This document shows positions 1-8,349 of a DNA stretch of 32,990 bases, piece by piece (position 1 is the stretch's first letter; every line of letters starts with the position of its first letter). Location of the stretch: NCBI GenBank assembly GCA_947625735.1, contig CANQPL010000028.1, positions 1-32,990 on the forward strand. Direction: 5' to 3'. The notes below the pieces were generated by a model. That model searched no databases. It saw only the letters and a program-made list of their open reading frames with translations, and was not told where the DNA came from. The translations under genes were made by a program, and so were the position numbers. This DNA is from an uncultured Clostridia bacterium (GTDB lineage: Bacteria; Bacillota; Clostridia; Oscillospirales; Ruminococcaceae).

Positions 1-38
1 TTGATTCTCCTTTAAATTGAATTGCAGCCGCTAAATAT

Positions 39-67
39 ATAATAGAGCTTTTTCTTCATAAAATCAA
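39..67 (-). promoter_or_regulatory. promoter of a gene starting beyond the left edge
   Basis: On the minus strand TTGATT (62-67) and TATTAT (39-44) are separated by exactly 17 bases. An AAAGGAG ribosome site follows at about 8-14. The start codon would lie just left of base 1, so a minus-strand gene probably begins outside the window. Nothing else is seen in 1-139, and no clear terminator follows the kinase gene. Confidence 0.5.
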
Positions 68-139
68 TAACTTATCATTTTAGTCCATAACGTCAAAATT
101 CAACCTTTGTTAGAAAAACTAAAAATTTACTGCAATTTT

Positions 140-1363
140 TTAAGTTAATTTAGGACAAACAGCAGTTACATACATCATTCCGTTTTTTATTTCCGCAAAA
201 ATATCCCCGTTCATTTCATTCATCAAACGTCGGCATATGTAAAGCCCCAAACCGTTTCCCGCTTTACCATCTGTGTTTGAACCTCTCCAAAAGCTGTCAA
301 AAATATGAGGAAGCTCTGTATCCGGCAATGTACAGCCGCTGTTGGATATGACAATGAGTTTATAATATTCTTCATCGTAAATATCTATGCGTATAAATTT
401 TCCGTCACCGTATTTTACAGCATTCTCCATTATATTCTGCAAAACTTCTTCCATGCGGTCGGGATCACAAATAAGCAGACAATCCGTATGATCGGCTATA
501 ATAAAATTTGTGCCTAACAGTTTTAACTTTTCTGAATAATATTTTTTTATCCTTTTAAGTATAACGGATAGATATACCTCCTTTGATTCAACATGAAATT
601 TCATAAAATCGTTGTTTATTCTGCCGATTAGTTCGTTTACATAACATTCTGTTTCATCTGCTTTTTTATTGATATTTTCCGCAGCAGAACGCCGTTTGTT
701 TTCATCGGAATATAAATTATCTGAAATTGCTTTTGCATACAATTTTATTGCCGCAAGAGGTGTTTTTAAATCATGTGAAATTGATAATATTGCAGTTTTT
801 TCCTCTTTAGCGGTTTTAAGTTCACGCTGCCGTGAATTTTCAAGCTCCTCACGGAGCATATCCAATCCCCAGATAAATTTCCCGAAATAATGCGATCTTG
901 TTTCCTTCAGAGGAACAGATAAATTTCTTTTTGCAAGCATATATGGCAGTTCCGATATTTCATTAAAGGGTTTTAAAATCGCTTGTCTGATATATAATAA
1001 TATGCCGAAAATTATAAAAAACAGCAATATAAAAATTCCGTTTACAAAATTAATAATGCTGTTATTACTGCGCTCCGTCCTGTATTCAATACGATAAAAT
1101 TTTCCGTTTACTTCCCGTATGACATAGGGCGAATCGGAAACGTACAGGTTACCGTTCCGATCATCATATACACCCGTTATCGTATAGTAATTGCTTATAT
1201 TTATTTCATTTCCTGCTGTAATTTCCTGCACCACACGATTTGTTTCAACCCTGAAAAGTCCGCTGCTGTCAGCCTGATCCTTTGGGAAAATAAGATTTAC
1301 CGCAAATAAAATAACAATAAATATAAGGGCAAACAATGTTATTATTTTATCATAGCTTTTCAT
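140..1363 (-). CDS. sensor histidine kinase, HAMP type
   Basis: Membrane sensor kinase of a two-component system, expected to autophosphorylate and pass phosphate to the regulator encoded just upstream. Residue numbers count from a GTG three codons upstream. There is a membrane segment near 11-30, an extracytoplasmic part of about 75 residues, a second segment near 108-128, and a HAMP-like linker. The H-box SHDLKTPL carries the phospho-acceptor His200. The N-box is ENAVKYG, and the ATP lid motifs are NSG and GNGLGLYIC (373-381). I chose the ATG at 1363 because AGGTGG sits five bases before it, whereas the upstream GTG lies inside that ribosome site. This gives 407 residues. The start overlaps the regulator stop by one base (TGATG), so the two are translationally coupled. 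The ligand is unknown; the neighbouring FtsX transporter suggests a cell-envelope or antimicrobial-peptide signal. Confidence 0.93.
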   Translation of the reverse strand: MKSYDKIITLFALIFIVILFAVNLIFPKDQADSSGLFRVETNRVVQEITAGNEINISNYYTITGVYDDRNGNLYVSDSPYVIREVNGKFYRIEYRTERSNNSIINFVNGIFILLFFIIFGILLYIRQAILKPFNEISELPYMLAKRNLSVPLKETRSHYFGKFIWGLDMLREELENSRQRELKTAKEEKTAILSISHDLKTPLAAIKLYAKAISDNLYSDENKRRSAAENINKKADETECYVNELIGRINNDFMKFHVESKEVYLSVILKRIKKYYSEKLKLLGTNFIIADHTDCLLICDPDRMEEVLQNIMENAVKYGDGKFIRIDIYDEEYYKLIVISNSGCTLPDTELPHIFDSFWRGSNTDGKAGNGLGLYICRRLMNEMNGDIFAEIKNGMMYVTAVCPKLT

Positions 1364-2025
1364 CACGCCCACCTGTAACCTTTTCCCCAGACGGTAATAA
1401 TTTTTTGCGGTGCTTTAGGATCATTTTCAATTTTTTCACGAAGATATTTTATGTGTACCGTAAGTGTCTGAATCTCGGATTCGCTGTCACTTCCCCATAT
1501 TCTGTTAAATAAAAATTCCTTAGTAAGTGTTTGTCCTTTATTTTGCATAAGTATTTTCAGAAGTTCAAACTCCTTTGCGGAAAGCTCTGTCTGTATACCG
1601 TTTTTTGTAACTGTCCCGTCCGAAATATTTAGTAATATATCGCCGTCAGAAATTATGTCACGGGCAAGTCTGCGCTTGAAAATACCCTTTATTTTTGCGA
1701 TCAGGATTTCAATATCAAAGGGCTTTTCGATATAATCGTCCGCACCGAGTAAAATGCCGTTCAGCTTGTCGTCCCTGTCTGTTCTTGCAGTTATAATTAT
1801 TATGGGAACATTGTCATTCCTGCGTAATTTTTCACATATTGAAAAGCCGTCAGTATCCGGTAAATTTATATCAAGCAGGACAAGCCTTGCCCCGTATTTT
1901 TCATACAGGGACAAGGCTTTTTCGCCGGTATCGGCGGAACTTACAACATAATTTTCTGCACGAAGAAAATCTGTTATAAGTCCGCAGATCTCTTTATTAT
2001 CTTCTGCAATAAGTATATCTATCAT
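1363..2025 (-). CDS. OmpR/PhoB-family response regulator
   Basis: A 220-residue DNA-binding response regulator. The receiver domain (about 1-115) shows the acidic pair Glu8/Asp9, phospho-acceptor Asp52 in LLDINLPDTDG, Thr79 and Lys101 in EKPFD. A winged-helix trans_reg_C domain fills about 125-218 and ends in the family-typical GKGYRWA. It lies one base after the ABC ATPase stop (TAAAATG) and overlaps the kinase start, so it belongs to a four-gene operon. The likely target is the operon's own promoter, where hexamer repeats spaced 11 bases apart overlap the -35 (5214-5230). That autoregulation is inferred. Confidence 0.94.
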   Translation of the reverse strand: MIDILIAEDNKEICGLITDFLRAENYVVSSADTGEKALSLYEKYGARLVLLDINLPDTDGFSICEKLRRNDNVPIIIITARTDRDDKLNGILLGADDYIEKPFDIEILIAKIKGIFKRRLARDIISDGDILLNISDGTVTKNGIQTELSAKEFELLKILMQNKGQTLTKEFLFNRIWGSDSESEIQTLTVHIKYLREKIENDPKAPQKIITVWGKGYRWA

Positions 2026-2026
2026 T

Positions 2027-2785
2027 TTACCAACCCATTTCCATAAGCCAGTTATTCAGTGAAAATTCTCTTTCACGCAAGGTTTTTTCTTTATCCGTAT
2101 TATACTCGCCTTTTATGTTTCCGTCAACAATAAATAACACTCTTGTGCATTTTGCGGCAACTTTGACATCGTGAGTAACTATCATAATTGTTGTACCGTT
2201 CTCATTGAGTTTTGCAAGTTCCTCCATAACTTCTTCCGAAGATGTACGGTTGAGAGAGCCTGTCGGTTCGTCCGCAAAAATAATTTTGGGATCATTTATC
2301 ATACTGCGGCAAATGCACGCTCTCTGAAGCTGTCCGCCCGATACCTCATTTATATCATTGTCGGCAATTTCTGCAATGCCGAGGCGTTTCATCAGCTCCC
2401 GTCCCCGCTGTTCAATTTCACGATTGCTCTCTTTCTTTTTTGAGGACTTCACCGCCGGAAGAATAATATTGTCCAGTACAGAGAGATTTTTCATCATGTA
2501 CATCTGCTGAAAAATAAATCCCATATCCTCCAGACGCATTTTTGCAAGTTCATTTTCGTGCATACCGGATAAATTCTTCCCGCTGAAAAATACATCTCCC
2601 GCGGTCATTTTATCCATTCCCGAAACGGTGTAGAGAAGTGTGGATTTCCCCGAACCCGACGGCCCCATGACACCTATCATTTCTCCTTCATTTACGAAAA
2701 AACTCACGTTCCGCAGTACGTTGTTCTGCCGTTTGTTGACGATATATGTTTTGCAAAGATCTCTTATTTCAAGTACGGTATTCAT
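2027..2785 (-). CDS. ABC transporter ATP-binding protein (MacB/BceA type)
   Basis: ATPase partner of the FtsX-type permease upstream. It shows Walker A GPSGSGKST, Q-loop FIFQQMY, signature VSGGQLQRA, Walker B IIFADEPTGSLN and switch His in IVTHD, all in normal order for the LolD/MacB/BceA subgroup. The start is placed at the ATG at 2785 (252 residues), because the ATG five codons upstream contains the GGAGG that serves this start. The permease stop is 15 bases upstream. In this family the pair uses ATP to drive mechanical work in the envelope, such as peptide detoxification or export, rather than classical import. The substrate cannot be read from the sequence. Confidence 0.93.
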   Translation of the reverse strand: MNTVLEIRDLCKTYIVNKRQNNVLRNVSFFVNEGEMIGVMGPSGSGKSTLLYTVSGMDKMTAGDVFFSGKNLSGMHENELAKMRLEDMGFIFQQMYMMKNLSVLDNIILPAVKSSKKKESNREIEQRGRELMKRLGIAEIADNDINEVSGGQLQRACICRSMINDPKIIFADEPTGSLNRTSSEEVMEELAKLNENGTTIMIVTHDVKVAAKCTRVLFIVDGNIKGEYNTDKEKTLREREFSLNNWLMEMGW

Positions 2786-2800
2786 AAAATTTTCCTCCAT

Positions 2801-5170
2801 TTATTCAATATTTGCCGTATCGGACGCTTTAATTGTATTCATGTAAATTGCCGTCAAAAATGTACTGATAACCACTGTCGCAGTGATTATAAGCGGGTAA
2901 ATTACAAACTGTTCGAGTGCGTTAAACTGATACTCGATACCTGCCGTTGCACCCATTGTTGAAAAGATCGGATCGATAAGCAATATAAGCAGCGGCACGC
3001 ATAATCCGGCAGCAATTATTTGCGCAAAAATTACCGAAATTAAAAATCTTCCCGTGTGTTGAGCCATAATTGCACCATTTTTAAATCCAATAGCTTTCAT
3101 CAGGGCAATTTCAGATTTTTCTTTTGAAATAAACGAACGCTCCATCAGAACCGCTATCAAAATAATTACGATCAAAGATATGAGCAATACAAGATCTCTT
3201 ACACTTTTCAATGTGTCGGTAACACCTGTTATAGCATTTATAAATCCGCGTGTATCGTGAATATTTTTGTTGTTGTCAAAAATATCTTTTAATTTTTCTA
3301 TGCGTTCGAAAACTGTTTTTTCATCGGGGTCGTCATCAAAATTTATCTGATACGCAACAGCTCCCGTCATCAATTTATTTGGGATTTCAAATTCCTGACA
3401 AAATCTGCCGACATTTCCCGTCTGCATGATACTTTGAAAAAGTGCGGTAAGAATAAATTCTTTTTCTTCGCCGTCAATGCCGATAATCAAAGTGTCACCA
3501 ATTTTTACGCCCATTTTTTCAGCCAAAACTTCCGTAAGCGCAATTTCATTTTCATACATTGGCGCAATACCCTCTGTATATGTGTAATCTGTAGTTTCCG
3601 TATCATCACACCGGACAAAATTCACCTTGTATTTTTCACCGTTTGCCATGACGGACAAATTATACCATTCCTCTATGTAAACAGTTGCAGGCATATCATT
3701 TTCCGCAAGTATATCGGAAATTTCCTGTTTAGTTTCATTGACATTCTTTGCACCCGATATGACATCTGTAATTCTTTTTGAATCCACAAAATAAGCATCG
3801 CTTTTTGTAATTCCGAGCGGTTTCAGCATTTTTTCACTGCTAAGAGTATTCGCCGTAACAGACAGCACCATTACAAAAACCGTGCATATTGCGAAAATAA
3901 ATGTTATAATACTAAATTGCTTCGGCTGACTTATCACGTCGTTTAACGCAAGAAAAGCAGTGCTGTTTGATCTTGTTTTTCCAAGATGAAGCATACTTTT
4001 TTTACGGAAGCGTTCACCTGTCTGCCCGCTGCGAACTGCGTCAATCGGAGAAAATTTTTTGATTTTCCCCGTACAATTCCAGCTGAAAAACAGTATCACA
4101 AGCACTACAGCTATACAGCAAAAAATACCAATAACAGCGGAATTTTGATTTTCCAAAACCATATTTTCGCTGACGCTTTTTATCAGCATTTCCCCGAACG
4201 GAATGTTCAGAAAATAACCGATAACTGCGCCCGTAAGAGCGATAAAGAAATATTTTGCAAGATACAATAGGCGTATAGAATTATTTTTCAGTCCTATTGC
4301 TTTCATGACGCCTATCTCGCGAAATTCCTCCGCAATCGTAAAACCAATTGTGAAACGTAATACCACAAACGATACGACAATCAACCCGACACTGACGATA
4401 AGAATTATCACTGCAACAAGCATATTCATAAAATAACTCAGTTTCACCGTTTCGTTGTCTATAGCAAGATAGATGTTTTCTGCGTCTGCAGTTTCTGATT
4501 GCAATGCAGACAAATCATCAGTTTCGATGTAGTAAATACTTCCCGAATTATACTGTTTAACATACTCATCATTTGCAATTTTTCTGAAATCTTCATCGCT
4601 TACAAGCATTCTCGGATTGCCGATCATTTCAGAGCCAAACAATGCATCTTTCAGTACACCTGCAAATTCAAATTCCATTTTTATTTCGCCTATGTTCAGA
4701 ATAAACTTGTCGCCGACTTTCAAATCTGACTTCCCTGCAGTTGCTCCTGCAATGTACATTTTTCCGGATTCCGCTTCTTCGACAATTTTATTATCACTGT
4801 CGAAAAAATGAAAATCCGAACCGCTTAGCGACTGCACCATTGAAACGGCATGATATTCCATGAGCTTTTTGCCGCCGCGTTTGAAATTGTCCTCTGATGT
4901 GAAAATTACATCATCTTTCCGGTATGACTTTGCATTCTCGCTGTTTTCGAGCAGCTCCCCAACAGAATCCCTGCCATTGCTTTTGTGCGACAAAATGTAG
5001 TAGTCCGCCATGCACGCTTCTTCAAAATAATGATCAAGTCCGCCCTCTACAGCAACAATATTATTCACACTGCTTGCCGTAAACATCGCCGACAGTATTA
5101 CAAACAACAGCAGAATAATGTTCATTGTCTTTTTGCGTTTCAGGTCTTTTCCTATAATTCTCAGGTACAT
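2801..5170 (-). CDS. FtsX-family ABC transporter permease, duplicated
   Basis: A 789-residue permease made of two FtsX units. Hydrophobic segments lie near residues 17-38, 246-274, 303-325, 344-363, 419-441, 660-678, 709-733 and 755-776, a 1+3+1+3 layout with two large extracytoplasmic regions (about 40-245 and 442-655). Each half carries the cytoplasmic coupling motif, EIGVMKAIGLKN near 285 and EIALMKAIGFKN near 690. The start is supported by AAAGGAGTG. It is the first gene of an operon with its ATPase, regulator and kinase. Operons of this content in Firmicutes usually sense and resist envelope-active peptides; that role here is inferred. The eight-segment, two-loop layout differs from BceB, which has ten segments and one large loop. 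Confidence 0.92.
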   Translation of the reverse strand: MYLRIIGKDLKRKKTMNIILLLFVILSAMFTASSVNNIVAVEGGLDHYFEEACMADYYILSHKSNGRDSVGELLENSENAKSYRKDDVIFTSEDNFKRGGKKLMEYHAVSMVQSLSGSDFHFFDSDNKIVEEAESGKMYIAGATAGKSDLKVGDKFILNIGEIKMEFEFAGVLKDALFGSEMIGNPRMLVSDEDFRKIANDEYVKQYNSGSIYYIETDDLSALQSETADAENIYLAIDNETVKLSYFMNMLVAVIILIVSVGLIVVSFVVLRFTIGFTIAEEFREIGVMKAIGLKNNSIRLLYLAKYFFIALTGAVIGYFLNIPFGEMLIKSVSENMVLENQNSAVIGIFCCIAVVLVILFFSWNCTGKIKKFSPIDAVRSGQTGERFRKKSMLHLGKTRSNSTAFLALNDVISQPKQFSIITFIFAICTVFVMVLSVTANTLSSEKMLKPLGITKSDAYFVDSKRITDVISGAKNVNETKQEISDILAENDMPATVYIEEWYNLSVMANGEKYKVNFVRCDDTETTDYTYTEGIAPMYENEIALTEVLAEKMGVKIGDTLIIGIDGEEKEFILTALFQSIMQTGNVGRFCQEFEIPNKLMTGAVAYQINFDDDPDEKTVFERIEKLKDIFDNNKNIHDTRGFINAITGVTDTLKSVRDLVLLISLIVIILIAVLMERSFISKEKSEIALMKAIGFKNGAIMAQHTGRFLISVIFAQIIAAGLCVPLLILLIDPIFSTMGATAGIEYQFNALEQFVIYPLIITATVVISTFLTAIYMNTIKASDTANIE

Positions 5171-5196
5171 ATTCCTACACTCCTTTCAGTAAATTT

Positions 5197-5230
5197 ATTG
5201 TACCATGAAAATTATTAAGAAGTCATTAAG
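5197..5230 (-). promoter_or_regulatory. promoter with OmpR-type direct repeats
   Basis: Reading the minus strand, a TACAAT -10 (5197-5202) lies 28 bases before the permease start. The -35 is poor (TGACTT, 5220-5225). Overlapping it are two exact CTTAAT hexamers, at 5225-5230 and 5214-5219, spaced 11 bases centre to centre. A weak -35 covered by direct repeats one helical turn apart is the classic layout of a promoter activated by an OmpR-family regulator, and such a regulator is encoded in this operon. Confidence 0.55.
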
Positions 5231-5301
5231 TTTAAAATTGAATTATCAGAGGTACATTATTATTGATCCTTATATAAATTTTATTTGATAAATTAGATTT
5301 T

Positions 5302-5820
5302 TTATAGGCAAATCCAATATCTTCGCATAATATGATGACCTTCAGCATCGTTATATGATTGTATTTTATCCATCAGCACCCCTCCAAGTTTTTCGCATAT
5401 ATGTGCTGAAACAAGGTTTTTGTCGTTGATATTCATAAGCGCTTTATCCATGCCGTGTTCTTTCGCTATACGAAATCCCTGCTTTAGTATCTCTGTTCCA
5501 TAACCTTTACCTTGTTCTGACACTCGTACTGCATATCCTATACTGCCTATACCGTTCATTACTTCCTGCGTCAATTCGGTTCTAAGCTGAAATTCGCCTA
5601 TAAATTTTTCTCCATCGACAGCCCAAAAGTGAAAGCTTATGGGTTTGATCTGACCGGTTTCTTTTTTGTCATACAGATTTTTCGTCCGGCTAAACCATTC
5701 CTCATCAATTATTTTCGGATCGGTTGGACGGAAAAATATAATGTTGTTGTCAAATGCTTCCTGACAGTACTGCCTATAACCGCAAACATATTCCGGACAG
5801 CGTTTAATAAGTTCTAACAC
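5302..5820 (-). CDS. GNAT-family N-acetyltransferase
   Basis: A 172-residue acetyltransferase expected to transfer an acetyl group from acetyl-CoA to an amine; the substrate is unknown. The core has the acetyl-CoA loop SEQGKGYGTEIL, preceded by GSIGYAVR and followed by the C-terminal strand MRRYWI. The frame is open up to an ATG at 5955, but I place the start at the GTG at 5820. GGAGG lies 12 bases before it, relatives begin with a similar LELIKR-type segment, and a strong promoter (5873-5901) lies inside the upstream extension. It is a single-gene transcript between two transport operons. The 12-base spacing leaves the exact start codon uncertain. Confidence 0.85.
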   Translation of the reverse strand: MLELIKRCPEYVCGYRQYCQEAFDNNIIFFRPTDPKIIDEEWFSRTKNLYDKKETGQIKPISFHFWAVDGEKFIGEFQLRTELTQEVMNGIGSIGYAVRVSEQGKGYGTEILKQGFRIAKEHGMDKALMNINDKNLVSAHICEKLGGVLMDKIQSYNDAEGHHIMRRYWICL

Positions 5821-5847
5821 AGTAAAAATCTGCCTCCAATCACTGAT

Positions 5848-5868
5848 TTGTCGCTCAACACCCGACAA
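5848..5868 (-). promoter_or_regulatory. inverted repeat just downstream of the GNAT -10
   Basis: TTGTCG and CGACAA (5848-5853 and 5863-5868) form a perfect six-base inverted repeat around a nine-base centre, placed at the expected transcription start. It could be a repressor operator or a 5' hairpin. Confidence 0.3.
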
Positions 5869-5872
5869 TACG

Positions 5873-5901
5873 ATTTTATCATAAAAATATTGTTTTGTCA
5901 A
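5873..5901 (-). promoter_or_regulatory. sigma-A promoter of the GNAT gene
   Basis: On the minus strand TTGACA (5896-5901), a 17-base spacer and TAAAAT (5873-5878), with an extended -10 TG one base before it. It sits inside the nominal N-terminal extension of the acetyltransferase frame and so argues for the downstream start. Confidence 0.75.
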
Positions 5902-6035
5902 ATTATGATTTTTTAATTTTGTCCCCACAAAATCTATGATAAAAACGTTCAGCAAAGTTTGAATATTTTCAGAAAACTTGAATCTTATAAAACTCTACAA
6001 ATATGAATCCAACTCTAAAAAGCCGATTTCCAATA

Positions 6036-6194
6036 TTATGTTCGATTCTTTGCTTGATTTTCAGTCTTTATTACAGATCGTTTACAGAAATGGATTTCCG
6101 TAGACAGCCTGACAGCTGACGAAGGACAACCCTCGTGCACACAAGATTTATCCGCTCCTGAGATAACCGGTAGAAATATGAAAAGCAGAAACAT
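6036..6194 (-). CDS. possible 52-residue small secreted peptide
   Basis: An ATG preceded by AGGAGC with a four-base gap opens a 52-codon frame. It begins with a hydrophobic stretch (MFLLFIFLPVISG) resembling a short signal sequence, followed by a Cys-containing part with CVHEGC near residues 18-23 and a third Cys near 39. I do not recognise the product. It follows the ABC-2 exporter genes on the same strand, which would suit an exported peptide. However, it overlaps paired segments that look like structured RNA, and the start codon lies in a hairpin loop (stem 6182-6188/6203-6209). It may be a chance frame. Confidence 0.22.
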   Translation of the reverse strand: MFLLFIFLPVISGADKSCVHEGCPSSAVRLSTEIHFCKRSVIKTENQAKNRT

Positions 6195-6269
6195 TTTTGC
6201 TCCTGCTTTCCACCGTTTTATCCCGCAGCCTACATTCGGTCGCTTCTCAGCGTTGCCTCATTTGGCTGC
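6132..6269 (-). ncRNA. candidate structured RNA
   Basis: Read on the minus strand, four helices follow one another. GCAGCC/GGCUGC (6264-6269 with 6225-6230) encloses CGCU-GAGA-AGCG, a hairpin with a GNRA-type tetraloop (6241-6252). GAUAA..CGGU/ACCG.UUAUC (6212-6222 with 6062+100 to 6171, that is 6162-6171) encloses AAAGCAG/CUGCUUU (6203-6209 with 6182-6188). CUUGU-GUGC-ACGAG forms a last hairpin (6132-6145). The unpaired parts are purine-rich on this strand. It lies in a 500-base gap after the ABC-2 permease gene and before the GNAT promoter. I recognise no known family, saw no clear promoter or terminator for it, and did not fold it computationally. Confidence 0.35.
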
Positions 6270-6341
6270 AATTTTACTATTGTTTATTCTTATGGACTAT
6301 ATTTATTTACACAGTTTTTAATTCAGTTCCCACTAATTACT

Positions 6342-7037
6342 TTATGTTCTCCTCCTACTTCTCTTATAAGCCCCGAAAAACACCGCAGCAGCTATAATGA
6401 AATTCACACCCGAGATAATAACCGCTTCCGCACTTACGCTTACTTCACTTCCCGGTGCAAAGCATTGTCGGATCTGTTCTGAAAACAGCATTTTTGCAGC
6501 TTTTGCAATAGTATTATTGAACGCAGAAAGCAGCGGCAGCATTGACATCACCAGCATGAGAGGAATTGCGACCGAATTTGCGGCGGTTTGCGAATTGCTT
6601 AAAAGTCCGATTGCCCTGCCTATAACCAGTGAGATCACTATTCCTGCCGCCATGATAGCCATAAAGATCACAGCCGACTTTCCGCTGTACCCGCCCACAG
6701 CGCACATCACTGCCGCCCCTGTCATACACGCTGCCAAGATAAAACCGCCTATACCCGTCAAAAATTCCTGCGGTTTTACGCCGGACATCAGAAGCACTCT
6801 CAGCGTGCCTTTTTCCTTTTCTTCGGCGATCAGCGAAGCTGCACTCGAAAGCGGTGCCATACACAGATACATTGTGGCGAAAATACTTACAAAAAAATTT
6901 TCGGGCATTCCCTCAGGCTTAACGTTCATTGTCATGATCACTGTCAACACAGGAAACATCACAAATTGTATCAGCACAGCTTTGTTTTTCAGTGCATCTT
7001 TCAGTTGCTTTTTGAATATTGCAATGAAATTTTTCAT
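6342..7037 (-). CDS. ABC-2 type transporter permease
   Basis: A 231-residue integral membrane protein with about six hydrophobic segments. A cytoplasmic N-terminus rich in Lys (IFKKQLKDALKNKAVL) leads into the first segment, and LIAEEKEKGTLRVLLMSGV is the typical ABC-2 cytoplasmic loop. The final segment ends in a basic tail. The start ATG overlaps the stop of the ATPase gene by four bases. It forms the membrane channel of an exporter with that ATPase. The exported substrate is unknown; drugs, bacteriocins or lipids are all known for the family. Confidence 0.9.
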   Translation of the reverse strand: MKNFIAIFKKQLKDALKNKAVLIQFVMFPVLTVIMTMNVKPEGMPENFFVSIFATMYLCMAPLSSAASLIAEEKEKGTLRVLLMSGVKPQEFLTGIGGFILAACMTGAAVMCAVGGYSGKSAVIFMAIMAAGIVISLVIGRAIGLLSNSQTAANSVAIPLMLVMSMLPLLSAFNNTIAKAAKMLFSEQIRQCFAPGSEVSVSAEAVIISGVNFIIAAAVFFGAYKRSRRRT

Positions 7038-7882
7038 GCGCCCAACCCCTTTCCCGTAAGTTCAATAAACACCGTTTCCGGTGATGGTTCGGTAGAATGT
7101 ATAGAACGAATCTGCCCGTTTTTCAGATGATCTCCCACCGTCCCTGCCGATTGCGGCGAATTGTCAAGAGTGATTTTTTCACCGCTTTTAAGAGTAATTT
7201 CCAGTCTGTTCAGATAATTATATTTGCTGCATATTTCATCGGGAGAACCCCGTTCAATAATTTTTCCCTTTGACAACAGTGCAATTTCATCGCAAAGACT
7301 TTGTGCCTCATGCATATTGTGGGTCGTGAGAAAAATCGTACTGCCGCTTTTACGAACCTCTTTTAAAACTTCGTGTATTTCCATTGTGGTAACGGGATCA
7401 AGTCCCGATGTGGGTTCATCAAGAAATAAAAGCTTTGCATGACATAGCATTGCACGTGCAAGGGAAAGCCTGTTTTTCATGCCCTTTGAGAGCTTTTCCG
7501 CAGGTGTTTTTCTCGCCTCAGAAAGTCCCATGTGCTGTAAAATTTCGTCAATATCACTTTTGTGCGTACGGTAGATCTCCGAGAAAAACAGCAGGTTATC
7601 GTAGACAGTAAGCCGTTCGTACAGTCCGAAGCTATCGGTCATAACGCCGATTTTGCGGCGCACCTCATCACCTGCTTTTCGGGTATCAGTGCCCATAATT
7701 TCGGCATATCCGCCGGTTTGCAAAAGCTGCCCGGTAATGATATTTATAAGTGTTGTTTTGCCTGCGCCCGATGGTCCTAAAAGTCCGAAAATCTCACCCT
7801 CCGATATATCGAATGATACGCCGTCAAGTACCGTTTTTTCTCCGAACTTTTTTTGTAAATTATCTGCAAAGATCGTTCTCAT
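7034..7882 (-). CDS. ABC-2 type transporter ATP-binding protein
   Basis: A 282-residue ATPase with Walker A GPSGAGKTT, signature LSKGMKNRL (the ABC-2 exporter form of LSGGQ), Walker B LLFLDEPTSGLDP and switch region TTHNMHEAQ. After about residue 215 there is a short accessory domain typical of drug, bacteriocin and lipid exporters. It overlaps both neighbours by four bases (ATGA), so LytTR, DUF3021, ATPase and permease are translationally coupled. It powers the permease encoded next. Confidence 0.93.
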   Translation of the reverse strand: MRTIFADNLQKKFGEKTVLDGVSFDISEGEIFGLLGPSGAGKTTLINIITGQLLQTGGYAEIMGTDTRKAGDEVRRKIGVMTDSFGLYERLTVYDNLLFFSEIYRTHKSDIDEILQHMGLSEARKTPAEKLSKGMKNRLSLARAMLCHAKLLFLDEPTSGLDPVTTMEIHEVLKEVRKSGSTIFLTTHNMHEAQSLCDEIALLSKGKIIERGSPDEICSKYNYLNRLEITLKSGEKITLDNSPQSAGTVGDHLKNGQIRSIHSTEPSPETVFIELTGKGLGA

Positions 7883-8349
7883 TTGTTCTCCTCCTTTAGT
7901 CTTTTCAGTGCATCAGCCAGTTTTTTATTTTCTGCATTTTCTTTCAGCGATGTTACAAACCAGCTTGCCGGAAACGACAGGACAAAGCAAACAAAAAACA
8001 TTGTCCATGCAGGCAGTGAATTTAAGGGAAACCAGCCGAAAGCCGCAATAAACACACCTGTCAGAGCGATAACCACAGTCACAAGACACGCCGTGCGGCA
8101 TACAAGAGATATTTTTTTGAATATCCTATCCGTAAGGAACAGAGATCTTGCAGCGATGATAAGTATGTTCAGTGCAAAAAATTCAAGTGCAGTCCTTACC
8201 GAAAGTCCCACTCCGCCCAGTTCAAAAAGTGTGGAATACCCCTTTGCCCTTTCGCCAACGATCACGCAAAAAATATTCATAACAAGCATGGAAATACCGA
8301 AATGCATCATCACCTGCGAAAGATAGTCAAAAACAGTTTTCTTTGTCAT
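7879..8349 (-). CDS. DUF3021 family membrane protein
   Basis: A 156-residue protein with four hydrophobic segments (about 13-30, 48-66, 84-108 and 115-135) and a charged cytoplasmic tail ending in KRLKEENK. Length, topology and position directly after a LytTR regulator gene match DUF3021. In the LytTR regulatory systems described in streptococci, a small membrane protein encoded next to the regulator restrains it; the same role is inferred here. The stop overlaps the ATPase start and the start overlaps the LytTR stop. Confidence 0.85.
   Translation of the reverse strand: MTKKTVFDYLSQVMMHFGISMLVMNIFCVIVGERAKGYSTLFELGGVGLSVRTALEFFALNILIIAARSLFLTDRIFKKISLVCRTACLVTVVIALTGVFIAAFGWFPLNSLPAWTMFFVCFVLSFPASWFVTSLKENAENKKLADALKRLKEENK

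Noticed and set aside
6197-6397. 66-codon plus-strand frame
   Set aside because: It is the complement of the candidate structured RNA and has no ribosome site.
6397-7059. 220-codon plus-strand frame opposite the ABC-2 permease
   Set aside because: Shadow frame; the minus-strand permease has proper topology and operon coupling.
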